The position numbers were made by a program, and so were the translations under genes. A stretch of 14,713 nucleotides of DNA from an uncultured beta proteobacterium. GTDB taxonomy: Bacteria > Pseudomonadota > Gammaproteobacteria > Burkholderiales > SG8-39. The stretch covers positions 1 to 14,713 of the forward strand of contig CADEDU010000107.1 of the NCBI GenBank assembly GCA_902826155.1, in the 5' to 3' direction. This document shows positions 13,747 through 14,713 of the stretch, one piece after another (the stretch's first letter is position 1; each line of letters opens with the position of its first letter). Below the pieces are notes generated by a model. The model did not search any database. It saw nothing but the letters and a program-made list of their open reading frames with translations, and had not been told where the DNA came from.

Positions 13747-14713
13747 ACCCCTCGCCGCAGGTGCCGGTGATGCTGCTGGGCAGCGTGTCGCTGCCCGACA
13801 CCGAAAGCGTGCTCACCAGCGCCGCGCGCTACCTCGGCGCTCGCCTGAGCCGTCTTCCCGATGGCGAGACCGGCGTGCGCCGCAACTGGATCGCCTGGCA
13901 GTACGGCGTGTTCGCCGGCCTCACCAATCTGGAACAGACCTACCAGCGCGAACGCGACTACCAGTTGCATCCGCCGTTCAAGGTGCGCGACGGCTGCAAG
14001 GCGAGCGATCTGCACTTTCCACCGCTCGGCTTCGCGCGCGAGGCCAAGGCATCGTACGGGGTGTTCCGCCGGCTCAAAGCCGATGGAACGATCCGCAAGG
14101 ATGCGCGCTTCATGGTGGCGCTGCCCACGCCCTGGGCACCGGTCTACTCGTACATCGCCTACGGGGATCAACTCGCGGTCGAGCCGGTGTACGAACGCGC
14201 CGTGCTGACCGAGTTGGCCGAAATCGTGGCGACCGTGCCGCACGACGAACTGGCGATCCAGTGGGACGTCGCCACCGAGATGAGCTGGTGGGAACGCGTC
14301 TACCCGTCACCGTTCAGCGACGTCGAAGCCGGCATCGTCGATGAGATCGTCCGGTTGGTCGATGCGGTCCCGGCGAGCGTGCAGTTGGGCCTGCATCTGT
14401 GCTACGGCAGCATGAACAATCGCCATTGGAAGGAGCCGGCCGATACCGGCAATCTCGTCGCGCTCAGCAATGCAGTGATCGGCGCAGTCAAGCGCAACGT
14501 CGATTTCATCCACATGCCGGTTCCGCAGGGCCGCCATGACGACGCCTACTTCGCCCCGCTCGACATACTGCGTCTACCGCCCACCTGCGAGCTCTACCTC
14601 GGCCTGCTGCATCTGGACGACGGCGTGGCGGGCTCGATCGAGCGAGTGCGCGCGGCACGACGTCACGTGAGCCGCTTCGGCGTTGCCTGCGAATGCGGCC
14701 TGGGTCGCCGCCC
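13743..14713 (+). CDS. divergent MetE-like (cobalamin-independent methionine synthase family) protein, 3' truncated by the window
   Basis: The frame is open from the ATG at 13743 to the last base, giving at least 323 residues. The start overlaps the ABC ATPase stop by 4 bp. 'VMLLGSVSLPDTESV' (9-23) and 'RLPDGETGVRRNWI' (37-50) open the barrel; the second block resembles the 'PsDGE' segment of the MetE-like protein at 1771. The zinc motif is His218-x-Cys220 ('LHLCYGS'), and a C-terminal cysteine is Cys316 or Cys318 ('VACECGLG'). Where MetE has its glutamate ligand, the strand reads 'VDFIHMPVPQGRHDD' with His257, so the metal site seems altered. This group is often left as hypothetical. Coupling to a transport ATPase suggests that it acts on the imported compound. 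Confidence 0.82.
   Translation, partial: MNPSPQVPVMLLGSVSLPDTESVLTSAARYLGARLSRLPDGETGVRRNWIAWQYGVFAGLTNLEQTYQRERDYQLHPPFKVRDGCKASDLHFPPLGFAREAKASYGVFRRLKADGTIRKDARFMVALPTPWAPVYSYIAYGDQLAVEPVYERAVLTELAEIVATVPHDELAIQWDVATEMSWWERVYPSPFSDVEAGIVDEIVRLVDAVPASVQLGLHLCYGSMNNRHWKEPADTGNLVALSNAVIGAVKRNVDFIHMPVPQGRHDDAYFAPLDILRLPPTCELYLGLLHLDDGVAGSIERVRAARRHVSRFGVACECGLGRR

Overview
The window looks like a chromosomal metabolic region from a GC-rich proteobacterium. A betaproteobacterium of the Burkholderiales type is most likely. That inference rests on two Bug/TctC-type solute-binding proteins, a complete DctP-DctQ-DctM TRAP transporter, high GC at third codon positions and Shine-Dalgarno sites of the AGGAG type. 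I see no phage, transposon, CRISPR, tRNA or rRNA signal.

Layout. Positions 1-411 hold the 3' end of a beta-propeller (TolB/WD40-like) protein. A Bug-type binding protein (438-1448, minus) and a short cobalamin-independent methionine-synthase-like enzyme (1771-2922, plus) diverge from a 322-bp intergenic region that contains four consecutive perfect or near-perfect hairpins. A TRAP uptake operon follows (3067-5917: dctP, dctQ, dctM). It is preceded by a consensus -35 box and a 13-bp perfect inverted repeat. A minus-strand block then reads M20 metallohydrolase (9921-8680), AMP-forming acyl-CoA synthetase (8658-7090) and a second Bug protein (6958-6005). It ends in a rho-independent terminator (5931-5953). 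Three 13-bp tandem repeats lie between the synthetase and the Bug gene.

From 10048 there is a small protein with eight cysteines in four CxxC/CxxxC knuckles. A second minus-strand block follows: a 113-aa protein, a SAM-dependent methyltransferase, a 139-aa protein of unknown function overlapping it by 4 bp, and a 4-oxalocrotonate-tautomerase-like enzyme (12550 to 10366). On the plus strand the last block has a small recombinase-like helix-turn-helix protein, a NitT/TauT-type ABC ATPase and a second, more divergent MetE-like protein that runs off the window end.

How the genes may work together. The common theme is uptake of small organic acids or amides (TRAP, two Bug proteins, ABC ATPase) plus enzymes that could process them: amide hydrolysis, CoA activation, methyl transfer to or from substrates, and enol/keto tautomerisation. 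No substrate can be named from the sequence. The least described parts are the methyltransferase block (10366-12550), the HTH-ABC-MetE-like block (12647-end) and the non-coding structures at 1661-1721, 2979-3008 and 7024-7062.
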